Positions 30,612 to 37,815 of a stretch of 40,914 nucleotides of DNA are shown here, one piece after another. Both the position numbers and the translations under genes were made by a program. Source of the stretch: Lacrimispora defluvii. Its GTDB lineage: Bacteria > Bacillota > Clostridia > Lachnospirales > Lachnospiraceae. The notes beneath the pieces are model-generated. The model did not search any database. It saw nothing but the letters and a program-made list of their open reading frames with translations, and was not told where the DNA came from. Within the stretch, counting starts at the first letter, position 1, and the number at the start of each line of letters is the position of its first letter. The stretch is from NCBI GenBank assembly GCA_013036995.1, contig JAAOXG010000065.1, forward strand, positions 1 to 40,914, read 5' to 3'.

Positions 30612-31397
30612 CTACTTTGCTTCCAGTTTCATCAGTGACTGAATGAGTTCTTCACAGATATCTACAATATCCTTCCCGTCTGTTTCTATAATAATATCAG
30701 CCGCGCTCTGGTAGAGGCTGGCCCGTCTCTCCATCAGTCCCTTGATATACTCAACATTCATATTTCCATTTAAAATGGGGCGCTCATCACTATCCTTCAC
30801 TCTTTCCAGGATAGTCTCAGGACTGGCGGTTAAAAGCACGATTCTGCTGTTTTTCTTTAGGTTCTTCACATTCTCTTCTCTGATTACCGCACCGCCGCCG
30901 CAGGAAATAATCGTCCGCTGACAGTCCTTTAAACTAATGATGGCGTTGCTCTCACAGTTACGAAAATACTCTTCTCCATACTTTGCAAAAATATCCTTAA
31001 CAGGCATCTTCTGATCTTCCACGATTTTTGTATCTACATCTACTTCGTCCATAGCCAGCATATCTTTTAAATATTTGGACACCGTACTTTTGCCTGCTCC
31101 CATAAAACCAATGAGGGCAATATTATAATGAAACAGACTCTTACTCTGCACACATTTACTTTCTTCCACAATCTGACGGAAAATTCCAAGGAGCTCCTCT
31201 TTAAAACCATGGTTACCAATAGCCCGGATCAGAGTCTCCTGCTGAACCTCTTCCTGTTCCGGCTGTAAAATGGGAAGCCCGTTTGCTTTCTTGTACTCTA
31301 TGATCTCTTCGATGCAGGAAAGCCGATTCATTAAAAGTTCCAGAATCTGAAGGTCACATTGATTTAAATCGTTTCTAATTTCTTTCAGTTCTCTCAT
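30612..31397 (-). CDS. Chorismate mutase-shikimate kinase fusion
   Basis: Protein of 261 residues. Residues 1-85 look like an AroQ-type chorismate mutase helix bundle (LKEIRNDLNQCDLQILELLMNRLSCIEEIIEYKK). Residues 90-260 are shikimate kinase: Walker A GFMGAGKST at 97-105, DVDTKIVE, FRNCESNAI, SCGGGAVIREEN and DERPILNG. The fusion joins two steps of aromatic amino acid synthesis that are separated by EPSP and chorismate synthases. It stands alone with its own terminator. Domain order and length fit the fused AroK proteins known in some Clostridia. Confidence 0.9.
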   Translation of the reverse strand: MRELKEIRNDLNQCDLQILELLMNRLSCIEEIIEYKKANGLPILQPEQEEVQQETLIRAIGNHGFKEELLGIFRQIVEESKCVQSKSLFHYNIALIGFMGAGKSTVSKYLKDMLAMDEVDVDTKIVEDQKMPVKDIFAKYGEEYFRNCESNAIISLKDCQRTIISCGGGAVIREENVKNLKKNSRIVLLTASPETILERVKDSDERPILNGNMNVEYIKGLMERRASLYQSAADIIIETDGKDIVDICEELIQSLMKLEAK

Positions 31398-31474
31398 TTT
31401 GCTTCTCCCTAAAATATCCGTTAGTATAATTTTTTACATTATACCTACAGCTATGGGTGATTGTAAAGCAATTC

Positions 31475-31813
31475 TTATGCCTTTTCTTTTATAAATTCAA
31501 TATATTCCTCTCCCCATTCTCCCAGTGCCAGAAGAACTTTATCAAATTTATTGCCGATTTCACTTAAAAAGTATTCTACCTTTGGCGGAATCTGGGAATA
31601 CTCTTTTCTGACAATCAGTCCCTCCTCTTCCAGGGATTTTAACTGTCTGGAAAGAGTTGTATGGGTAATTTCCTCCGGCATCATTCGCTTCAGTTCATTA
31701 AAACGCACCGGTCCATCCTTTAATAAATAGAGAAGATATATGGACCATTTGCCGGAAAGGATCTTCTGAGAAGTAACATAAGGACACAGTCCAAATAAAT
31801 CTTTTTTATCCAT
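31475..31813 (-). CDS. HxlR-family winged-helix regulator
   Basis: Protein of 112 residues: CPYVTSQKILSGKWSIYLLYLL, VRFNELKRMMPEEITHTTLSRQLKSLEEEGLI and IPPKVEYFLSEIGNKF. A single Cys in FGLCPYV matches the redox Cys of HxlR/YodB proteins. GGAGGATACTT precedes the ATG at 31813, and the longer frame would read through the operator-like repeat. It diverges from a flavin-binding reductase gene that it probably represses, sensing quinone or electrophile stress (inference). Confidence 0.92.
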   Translation of the reverse strand: MDKKDLFGLCPYVTSQKILSGKWSIYLLYLLKDGPVRFNELKRMMPEEITHTTLSRQLKSLEEEGLIVRKEYSQIPPKVEYFLSEIGNKFDKVLLALGEWGEEYIEFIKEKA

Positions 31814-31828
31814 ATAAGTATCCTCCCT

Positions 31829-31883
31829 GATACTAGGTATCATAAAATATCGTAGTTTACAAAAATCTCATACTCGATATAAT
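31829..31883 (+). promoter_or_regulatory. Divergent HxlR operator and promoter for the flavin protein gene
   Basis: GATACTAGGTATC (31829-31841) has inverted arms GATAC/GTATC and contains TACTA, as does the site near copA. For the plus strand TTTACA (31856-31861), a 16-base spacer and TATAAT (31878-31883) make a good promoter for the flavin protein gene. Confidence 0.6.
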
Positions 31884-31931
31884 AATCTCGTAAACAAATT
31901 ATATCATGGTCACACGAAAGGAGCAAGAGCG

Positions 31932-32327
31932 ATGAACGAAATCCTCAATTACTTAAAAGAATGCGGAACATTTTACCTGGCAACCACAGAGGGAGATCAG
32001 CCCCGTGTTCGTCCCTTTGGTGCTGTATGCGAATTTGAAGGCAGACTTTACATCACTACCAGCAATCAGAAAAAAGTTTTTGATCAGATGCAGAAAAATC
32101 CTAAAATTGAAATTTCCGCTATGAATAAGGGAACATGGATCAGGCTGGAAGCCGAAGCAGTGTGGGACGACCGCAGAGAAGCAAGAGCTGCCATGATGGA
32201 GGACAATGAGGCTGCACTCAGCCGCCTGTATTCCGTAGACGATGGGATCTTTGCAGTTTTATATTTGAAGAATGCAACTGCTACCATTTTTTCATTCACT
32301 TCTGAGCCGAAAGTTGTTACGTTCTAA
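31932..32327 (+). CDS. Pyridoxamine 5'-phosphate oxidase-family flavin-binding protein
   Basis: Protein of 131 residues with the split-barrel pattern: GTFYLATTEGDQPRVRPFGAVCEFEGRLYITTSNQKKVFDQMQKNPKIEI and WIRLEAEAVWDD. Small proteins of this kind bind FMN or F420-like flavins and reduce unknown small molecules; they are not true pyridoxamine phosphate oxidases. It is transcribed away from the HxlR regulator, a common pairing in Firmicutes where the regulator answers quinone-like compounds. AAAGGAGCAAGAGCG precedes the ATG. Confidence 0.9.
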   Translation: MNEILNYLKECGTFYLATTEGDQPRVRPFGAVCEFEGRLYITTSNQKKVFDQMQKNPKIEISAMNKGTWIRLEAEAVWDDRREARAAMMEDNEAALSRLYSVDDGIFAVLYLKNATATIFSFTSEPKVVTF

Positions 32328-32335
32328 ATCATAGC

Positions 32336-32366
32336 GGAAAACGGCAGCTGTTAAACTGCCGTTTCC
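32336..32366. terminator. Hairpin shared by the flavin protein and chemoreceptor genes
   Basis: GGAAAACGGCAG (32336-32347) pairs with CTGCCGTTTCC (32356-32366). The plus strand continues TTAAAAAATTCTTC. The genes on either side converge here, so it may stop both transcripts. Confidence 0.75.
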
Positions 32367-32382
32367 TTAAAAAATTCTTCTT

Positions 32383-34053
32383 TTATTGTAATCGGAATTT
32401 CTCCACTTCCCGGGTAAGTAAGTGAGCCTGTGCCGCCAGTTCTTCGCTGGAAGATGAACTTTCCTCCGCAGTTGCTGCATTGGTTTGAATAACAGCAGAT
32501 ACCTGGGACAGTCCCTGGTTAATTTCATCAATCATCTGTGCCTGTTTGGCAGAAGCCTGTTGGATTTCTCCAACTGACCGTCCCACAAGCTCCGATTTTT
32601 CTCCCACTCCAAGGAGCAGTCTGGCTGTTTCTTCTGCCAGCTTTTCTCCCTCGGATACAATTCTCACAGAATCGTGAATTAAATCTGCAGTCTGCTTTGC
32701 AGCTTCTGCTGATTTGCCCGCAAGGTTTCTCACTTCATCAGCTACAACGGCAAAGCCCTTTCCTGCCTCTCCTGCCCGGGCTGATTCCACTGCCGCATTT
32801 AATGCAAGTATATTGGTCTGGAATGCAATATCTTCAATGACTTTTGTGATACTGGATATCTTTTCTGAAGAAGTTCCAATATCCTTCATTGCAGAGTTTA
32901 ACTTCTGCATATATACATTGCCTTCTTTGAGACCTTCTCCGGTATCTGCAATATAAATCGTAGCTTTCTTTACATTTTCTGCATTCTGTTCTGCTTCCTT
33001 TGCTATGCTGTTTACCGATGCGCTTAATTCTTCCACTGTAGCGGCCTGTTCAGTGGTTCCTGATGCAAGTGCCTGAGCTGCCGAGGCCACCTGGGCAGAA
33101 CCTTCATTTACCTGGTCTGCAGCCACACTGATGGAGAGCAGCGTCCGGCTTAAATCGTTTCTTATTTTCTGTAATGCAAGACCAAGAACGTCTTTATCAG
33201 AGCGAAGAGGGACTTCTATGGTGAAGTCTCCATTGCTGATGTCTTCTGCTGCATTAACCTGTTTTTTAATACTGCCTGTCATCTGGCTAAAAGCATCTGC
33301 AAGCTGCCCGGTCTCATCTTTTGAATCGATATTTCCCAGATCAACATCCATATGCCCCAATGCAATACGACCCGCTGCTTCCACAACCTGGGTGATGGGA
33401 CGGCTGATCATTCCGGAGATTCTGTTTCCTAAAAACATTCCGAAACCTGCACCAAATATAACCACAATAATCAAAACCACAATTAGCACATCAGCAGTAA
33501 AACGATTTTCATTGTTTGTTTTATGTGCTTCTGCCATGCGGTTATCAATGAGTAAATCAAAATTATCAAACATTTTCTGGATATTGTCGGTTTCCTTTAA
33601 AAGTTCGGCATATGCTTCCTTACTTTTTCCATTTCTTGCCTCTTTGATGCAATTCTGGATAGCCGGCTCAAAAGAATTATTAAACAGATCTACTGATTCA
33701 TCAAGAAGTGCAAAAGATGCCGGATTGGTAAGTGTCTTCCGGTACTCTTTTATATTTGTTAGAAATTTTTCCTTATCGCTATTAAATTCCTGTTCCAGCT
33801 TGTCCAATTCCCCATTGTCACCTGCTACAATAACCATGGTCCTTGAATCAATTCGAAACTGATACAGCCCTTCAACGGCCTCCATCAGATTCTCAATTGG
33901 CGCCGTCTGCTTTTCATACAAATATGTATCCATTGCGCTGATTCTGAAAAGTCCGGCAACTCCCGCCCCTCCCACAATAAGCATAATCAGAGTCAGACAT
34001 AAAAAACCAGTCCGCAGTTTTCGGGAAATGCTGTAATCCTTAAAATTCTTCAT
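32383..34053 (-). CDS. Methyl-accepting chemotaxis protein
   Basis: Protein of 556 residues. Membrane helix near 17-35, a four-helix-bundle (4HB_MCP-type) periplasmic-side sensor of about 150 residues, second helix near 190-215, HAMP domain ([25 protein letters not shown]) and the signalling tip ([39 protein letters not shown]). The final EEL-type segment reads [22 protein letters not shown]. The ligand is unknown. The 5' leader, about 50 bases before the ATG, holds a copy of the 21-base palindrome described at 34103. Confidence 0.93.
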   Translation of the reverse strand: MKNFKDYSISRKLRTGFLCLTLIMLIVGGAGVAGLFRISAMDTYLYEKQTAPIENLMEAVEGLYQFRIDSRTMVIVAGDNGELDKLEQEFNSDKEKFLTNIKEYRKTLTNPASFALLDESVDLFNNSFEPAIQNCIKEARNGKSKEAYAELLKETDNIQKMFDNFDLLIDNRMAEAHKTNNENRFTADVLIVVLIIVVIFGAGFGMFLGNRISGMISRPITQVVEAAGRIALGHMDVDLGNIDSKDETGQLADAFSQMTGSIKKQVNAAEDISNGDFTIEVPLRSDKDVLGLALQKIRNDLSRTLLSISVAADQVNEGSAQVASAAQALASGTTEQAATVEELSASVNSIAKEAEQNAENVKKATIYIADTGEGLKEGNVYMQKLNSAMKDIGTSSEKISSITKVIEDIAFQTNILALNAAVESARAGEAGKGFAVVADEVRNLAGKSAEAAKQTADLIHDSVRIVSEGEKLAEETARLLLGVGEKSELVGRSVGEIQQASAKQAQMIDEINQGLSQVSAVIQTNAATAEESSSSSEELAAQAHLLTREVEKFRLQ

Positions 34054-34102
34054 TTAATTTCCTCCCTGTTTTATCTTTTGCAGCTTGTACCATACTACTG
34101 AT

Positions 34103-34123
34103 CGCAGTATATTTGGTACTGCG
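34103..34123 (-). repeat. Palindromic motif, copy 1, in the chemoreceptor leader
   Basis: Arms CGCAGTA (34103-34109) and TACTGCG (34117-34123) with a 7-base centre. The reverse complement matches 20 of 21 bases at 34446-34466. In the leader of the chemoreceptor gene it lies about 20 bases after a TATAAT (34149-34144) and 50 before the ATG. Neighbouring GTACCATACTACTG (34088-34101) can pair alternatively with it. Confidence 0.7.
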
Positions 34124-34383
34124 ATTATTTATGGAAAATACTGATTATATATACATTTAACAGCTTGATGACGGAAATAGAGACGGCGATCTTTCCAAAT
34201 AATCATCTGTTCCCCATACCTGTCAGAAGCTTATTTAGAGAGATGGGCGCCAGTTTTCTAAATTTTTAATGACGTATTTAATGACGGCGTTCTTATGTTT
34301 ATAAGCTAAATGACAGATTGATTATTTTGTCAATTATTTTACTTTATATTTTTAAATATTTAATTTATATAATTACTTCCTAT
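34124..34383. other. AT-rich intergenic DNA without a gene
   Basis: About 260 bases with no supported coding frame. On the minus strand a TATAAT (34149-34144) may be the -10 of the chemoreceptor promoter, but I see no matching -35. A tandem-like pair of GACGTATTTAATGACGG/AATGACGGCG occurs near 34268-34290. Confidence 0.4.
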
Positions 34384-34413
34384 TTGACAAACAATATATA
34401 TTAGTTGTATAAT
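34384..34413 (+). promoter_or_regulatory. Plus-strand promoter in the intergenic region
   Basis: Consensus TTGACA (34384-34389), an 18-base spacer and consensus TATAAT (34408-34413). No gene follows on this strand before a terminator at 34490-34543, so it may drive a small RNA. Confidence 0.65.
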
Positions 34414-34445
34414 TTATATTGTCGAAAAATACATATTTTTGTAAC

Positions 34446-34466
34446 CGCAGTACCAAATATACTGTG
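34446..34466 (+). repeat. Palindromic motif, copy 2
   Basis: The same 21-base motif as at 34103, in the opposite orientation and with one change (final TGTG in place of TGCG). Core CAGTACCAAATATACTG is shared. Both copies lie in the same sense relative to the promoter next to them, so they could act as RNA hairpins or as operators. Confidence 0.65.
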
Positions 34467-34489
34467 GCATTTTCTTCTATTTTATTGAT

Positions 34490-34543
34490 AAAAGAGCACA
34501 AGCATCCCGCAATTTTCAAACGAAATACGGCTTGTACTCTTTT
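34490..34543. terminator. Terminator of the DUF438-hemerythrin gene, possibly bidirectional
   Basis: AAAAGAGCACAAGC (34490-34503) pairs with GCTTGTACTCTTTT (34530-34543) with one mismatch. On the plus strand it is followed by ATATTTTACATTTATT. It lies 12 bases after the DUF438 stop. Confidence 0.75.
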
Positions 34544-34554
34544 ATATTTTACAT

Positions 34555-35766
34555 TTATTCAGACATCAATCTTTTTTCTCCTGTAATTTTTTGAATTTGG
34601 TCAATATCCTGAGTGACTTCCACTACTCCGAGGTATTCACCATCTCTACTGCGGACGGCATAATAACGGATCAGGATATATTTTTCTCCCATTCTGATCC
34701 AGAAATCCTCCTGATCCTTCACCCCATTTTTAAAATCCTCTACAATTTTTTCAACAATGTGGACACTTGCAGGCGGGTGACAGTTGGATACATTTCTTCC
34801 GATAATCGTTCTGGTTCTTGGAAATGCCCTTTCCTTTCCTTCTGAAAAATACTTTACTTTATCCTCTTTATCAACGAACGTGATATCAAAAGGAAGTGTG
34901 TTAAGCAAAGCAGTCAGTTCTTCGGTATTCATTTCTCCGGAAGGCAGCTTTACCATTCCATCTTCCGCAGAGACAGAAACCTTCTCTTCCTTTTCAACTT
35001 CTCCTGGCTCCCACTTTGGCACATGTTCAATTATATAGCCGATTTCTCCGCTTCCATCCGCAATGGTCTTCCACTCTTCCTGTGTAAGGTTCTCCATTAG
35101 CATGGGAATCATGATATTTTCTTCTTTAAATATCATCTCTTCAATCTTATCAGCCATATCCTGAGCTTTTTGTATCAGAGTTTCCTTTTGTATGGAACCA
35201 TTGTTAAGAAGGGCTGAAACTTCTTTCACCTGGGCTCTGATTTCGTCATCCACTCCCCACATGACTTTGGGAGGCGCTGTAATTCCATATTTCTCCATAT
35301 AGGGAAAGTAAAGATTCTCCTTCTTTTTGTAGTGGACGTCCAGATCCTTCAGCTGTTCCACACCTGCCTTTAACTGGTCTATTGCTCCTGATCCTTCCAG
35401 TGCTGTCAGGGACAGATATGGCCGGACTTCCTTTTCCAGTGTGTGAGAGATTTTCTTATTTTCCCGGACCAGTACCTGGAGGGGGTGACCGGGAATCATT
35501 GCGGGCTCTTCCGGTTGATGAATTTCCTCAATTGACCCTTTAAATACAGCCGCATGGACATCGCATAATTTTTGCACTTCTTCCACGGGAAGCCCTTCCG
35601 CAATTAAAGCGCCCTCCGCTTCTGAAATCTCTGTGGCAGATACTCCATGAAATACATGTTCAAACTGGGATTTCACCTGATCTACAGTCTTTCCCTCATG
35701 AAGCTGCCGGATAATGTCTTTGATTGTCTTTTGTCTCATCTGGCGGTTATTGATGTATTCACTCAT
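34555..35766 (-). CDS. DUF438-hemerythrin-PAS protein
   Basis: Protein of 403 residues. Residues 1-75 match DUF438 (IKDIIRQLHEGKTVDQVKSQFEHVF, SEAEGALIAEGLPVEEVQKLCDVHAAVF). Residues 90-235 are a hemerythrin bundle (GHPLQVLVRENKKISHTL, DLDVHYKKKENLYFPYME, FKEENIMIPML). Residues 290-395 are a PAS domain (LPFDITFVDKEDKVKYFSEG, RTIIGRNVSNCHPPASVHIVEKIVEDFKNG). The combination suggests a cytoplasmic O2, NO or redox sensor, but there is no output kinase or HTH, so the protein may act on a partner. Its neighbours are a ferredoxin and a chemoreceptor. Confidence 0.88.
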   Translation of the reverse strand: MSEYINNRQMRQKTIKDIIRQLHEGKTVDQVKSQFEHVFHGVSATEISEAEGALIAEGLPVEEVQKLCDVHAAVFKGSIEEIHQPEEPAMIPGHPLQVLVRENKKISHTLEKEVRPYLSLTALEGSGAIDQLKAGVEQLKDLDVHYKKKENLYFPYMEKYGITAPPKVMWGVDDEIRAQVKEVSALLNNGSIQKETLIQKAQDMADKIEEMIFKEENIMIPMLMENLTQEEWKTIADGSGEIGYIIEHVPKWEPGEVEKEEKVSVSAEDGMVKLPSGEMNTEELTALLNTLPFDITFVDKEDKVKYFSEGKERAFPRTRTIIGRNVSNCHPPASVHIVEKIVEDFKNGVKDQEDFWIRMGEKYILIRYYAVRSRDGEYLGVVEVTQDIDQIQKITGEKRLMSE

Positions 35767-35800
35767 TGCAGTTCTCCTTTTCCATTTTATAATGAAGTAA

Positions 35801-35846
35801 TAAAAACACCTCAGTCTGATTCTTTGCTTGGTTTCAGAAAGAGGTG
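35801..35846 (-). terminator. Terminator of the ferredoxin gene
   Basis: Outer stem CACCTC (35807-35812) and GAGGTG (35841-35846) with an inner TCTGA/TCAGA pairing, followed by TTTTTA on the minus strand. It separates the ferredoxin from the DUF438 gene, although read-through is possible. Confidence 0.75.
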
Positions 35847-35856
35847 CCTTCAGTGA

Positions 35857-36048
35857 TTATTCTTCTACTTTAATTACAGAGACCGGACAGCCTTCCTGTG
35901 CCTCAACCGCCGATGATTCTGATGACTCTGGTACGGTGTCAACGTATACCTCTGCCGGACCATCATCACCCATACGAAATACCTCCGGACATACGGAAGC
36001 GCAGAGCCCGCATTCGATGCAGCCCTCTCTATCTACTTCTGCTACCAT
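35857..36048 (-). CDS. Single-cluster 4Fe-4S ferredoxin
   Basis: Protein of 63 residues: C10-x2-C13-x2-C16-x3-C20-P and a distant GC54-PV. This spacing (CIECGLCASVCP, then GCPVSVI) fits a monocluster [4Fe-4S] ferredoxin of the Clostridium/Desulfovibrio kind, with C20 possibly free or in a disulfide. It is acidic, as electron carriers are. AAAGGAGTTAG precedes the ATG. It could feed electrons to the DUF438 protein downstream (inference). Confidence 0.92.
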   Translation of the reverse strand: MVAEVDREGCIECGLCASVCPEVFRMGDDGPAEVYVDTVPESSESSAVEAQEGCPVSVIKVEE

Positions 36049-36067
36049 TTTCTAACTCCTTTCTGTT

Positions 36068-36082
36068 CTGTCCCGGGGACAG
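36068..36082 (-). promoter_or_regulatory. GC-rich palindrome in the ferredoxin leader
   Basis: CTGTCCC-G-GGGACAG is a perfect inverted repeat of 7 bases per arm around one base, only 20 bases before the ferredoxin ATG and flanking its Shine-Dalgarno. It stands out in AT-rich DNA. It may be an operator or an RNA hairpin that tunes translation. Confidence 0.45.
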
Positions 36083-36145
36083 CTTTCATTCTTTGACCCT
36101 GAATGCACTTTTATTGTTGGTAATTTTTATCGAAAATATTCAAAT

Positions 36146-36204
36146 AAAAAGAAGATCCAAAGCCAGCCCTTTACTTGTGGGACCGACTGCAGGATCTTCT
36201 TTTT
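36146..36204. terminator. Terminator of the iron-containing dehydrogenase gene
   Basis: AAAAAGAAGATCC (36146-36158) and GGATCTTCTTTTT (36192-36204) give a 13 bp perfect stem. It can work on both strands; on the minus strand it follows the dehydrogenase stop by about 15 bases. Confidence 0.85.
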
Positions 36205-36219
36205 TAATCCATCTGATTA

Positions 36220-37317
36220 TTACTTTCTTTTCGCCAGATATTCCTGACCAAGCACATCGGCAGCAATGAGAGCATCATAAAGCTGCTCAGGAGTTACATC
36301 TCCGATCATATTATGAATGCTTTCGCCTTCTGCACATGCATTTTTAGCAGCGATGTGAACTCTCTCTTTATCTGTTACACCAATTTCTTTTAAGGTCACC
36401 GGAAGACCTACACTGACGCAGAATTCCAGCACCTGATTAAACTCTGCTGCCGGGGCATCTTCCAACACCAGCTGTGCCAGAGTTCCGAACGCTACCACAC
36501 TGCCGTGCATCGTGGCTTCACATTCCTCCAGGGCTGTAAATCCATTGTATACGGAATGAGATACTGCCAGACCGCCATTATCTGCGCCTACACCGCTTAA
36601 ATAAGTATTGGCCTCAATAATTGCTTCCAGGGCAGGTGTTACAATCTGATTTTCACACGCTTTCAGTGCCTTGTATCCATCTTCTAAAAGAGTCTCATAG
36701 CAAAGTTTGCAAAGAGCCATGGCGGATTTTGTAATTCCCCCATTTTCCAGGCTGGGTGCTTTTGCCTTCTCACAGGCTCTCGCTTCAAAATAAGTTCCCA
36801 GTGCATCACCCATTCCTGCAACCAGGAATTTTACAGGTGCATGAGCAATAATATCAGAATCCACAATTACTGCATCAGGATTTTTGGGATAAAATATGTA
36901 ATGGGAAAAGCTTCCGTCATTGTTATAGATTACGGACAAACCGGTACAGGGTGCATCGGTTGCCACCACGGTAGGTATGATTACCACCGGCAGTTTCTCA
37001 TAATGAGCCGTTGCTTTTGCGGTATCAATGGCAGAACCGCCTCCAACTGCAACCACACAGTCAATCTGATTTTCTCTGACTATTTTTTGCATCCGCTCTA
37101 CTTCGCCTATGGAACTGATTCCGCCGAATATCTCAAATTTCAATTCAGCTTCTTTTCCCTCAAAGCTTTTTTCAATCTTTTCATGGCAGTTTTTATATCC
37201 GCTGTTGCTGCAGATAAACAGAAATGACGTTCCAAGGTTCTTTGTTTCTTCATAAACGGCTGACAAAGCCCCCTGTCCCTGTACGTATTTTAAAGGTGAT
37301 CTCATTAATTTCAGCAT
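36220..37317 (-). CDS. gldA: Glycerol dehydrogenase-like iron-containing alcohol dehydrogenase
   Basis: Protein of 365 residues of the GldA group. NAD binding: VVAVGGGSAIDTAKATAH. The substrate and metal region includes IPTVVATDAPCTGLSVIY, GMGDALGTYFEARAC (metal Asp), SHSVYNGF and EATMHGSVVAFGTLAQL (two metal His). It oxidises glycerol or a similar diol with NAD and Zn. It is monocistronic with a good promoter and terminator. GldA is the best match, but related sn-glycerol-1-phosphate or hydroxyacetone reductases cannot be ruled out. Confidence 0.88.
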   Translation of the reverse strand: MLKLMRSPLKYVQGQGALSAVYEETKNLGTSFLFICSNSGYKNCHEKIEKSFEGKEAELKFEIFGGISSIGEVERMQKIVRENQIDCVVAVGGGSAIDTAKATAHYEKLPVVIIPTVVATDAPCTGLSVIYNNDGSFSHYIFYPKNPDAVIVDSDIIAHAPVKFLVAGMGDALGTYFEARACEKAKAPSLENGGITKSAMALCKLCYETLLEDGYKALKACENQIVTPALEAIIEANTYLSGVGADNGGLAVSHSVYNGFTALEECEATMHGSVVAFGTLAQLVLEDAPAAEFNQVLEFCVSVGLPVTLKEIGVTDKERVHIAAKNACAEGESIHNMIGDVTPEQLYDALIAADVLGQEYLAKRK

Positions 37318-37367
37318 AGTAGTCTCCTCTCATCAATCAGTAAAAATTTATCGTTTATGCTACGTCA

Positions 37368-37396
37368 AATATACGCCTGTCACAAAGAAATGTCAA
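37368..37396 (-). promoter_or_regulatory. Promoter of the glycerol dehydrogenase-like gene
   Basis: On the minus strand TTGACA (37396-37391), a 17-base spacer and TATATT (37373-37368), about 50 bases upstream of the ATG. Confidence 0.75.
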
Positions 37397-37451
37397 TATT
37401 TTAACGAGGTATAAATTCCAATACAATCTTACTGATGTGAATCATATGGAG

Positions 37452-37793
37452 TTAGAATGCCACAATCTCCTTTATCAGAAACTCCCTTCCTTCTAACAGT
37501 TCCCAGGAAAAGCTCTGGCAGAACGGACACTTGAAATAGTCTTCTGTAACATGGAACATTTTATGGCACTTACTGCAGCGGCCACTGGCAGGGAGAATTT
37601 CAATGTCAAGACGGGTGTTTTCCAGTAAAGTCCCATTCACAACGGCAGGATAACACTGTTCTACATAATAGGGGACCACAGAAGCCATCTCGCCAATTTG
37701 CAGCACAAGGCTTTCAACCTGTGTCAGATTCTGCTCCCTGACTACATTTTCCACAATCCGGACTACTTCCGACATGACTCCCAGTTCATGCAT
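37452..37793 (-). CDS. hypA: HypA-type nickel metallochaperone
   Basis: Protein of 113 residues. It begins MHELGVMSEV, with His2 and Glu3 as nickel ligands of HypA, and has the zinc site C73-x2-C76 and C89-x2-C92 (CSKCHKMF and CPFCQSF). It delivers nickel to [NiFe]-hydrogenase or urease. No hypB or hydrogenase gene is in the window. It starts 22 bases after the multi-pass membrane protein gene, so the two are probably cotranscribed. Confidence 0.92.
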   Translation of the reverse strand: MHELGVMSEVVRIVENVVREQNLTQVESLVLQIGEMASVVPYYVEQCYPAVVNGTLLENTRLDIEILPASGRCSKCHKMFHVTEDYFKCPFCQSFSWELLEGREFLIKEIVAF

Positions 37794-37815
37794 ACCAATC
37801 CTCCCGCTGTATTTG

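Larger units (their letters stand above)
34420..34547 (+). ncRNA. Candidate small RNA of about 125 bases
   Basis: Region between a near-perfect promoter (34384-34413) and a 14-base-arm hairpin with a T-rich tail (34490-34547). It contains copy 2 of the palindromic motif near its 5' end and would be antisense to the terminator of the DUF438 gene. There is no open frame with a start signal. No known riboswitch consensus was recognised. This is a prediction from signals only. Confidence 0.4.

Noticed and set aside
34054-34130. c-di-GMP riboswitch in the chemoreceptor leader
   Set aside because: Chemoreceptor leaders in Clostridia often hold one, but neither the GEMM-I GNNCACGCACAGGGCAAA-like core nor a tetraloop receptor is present here.
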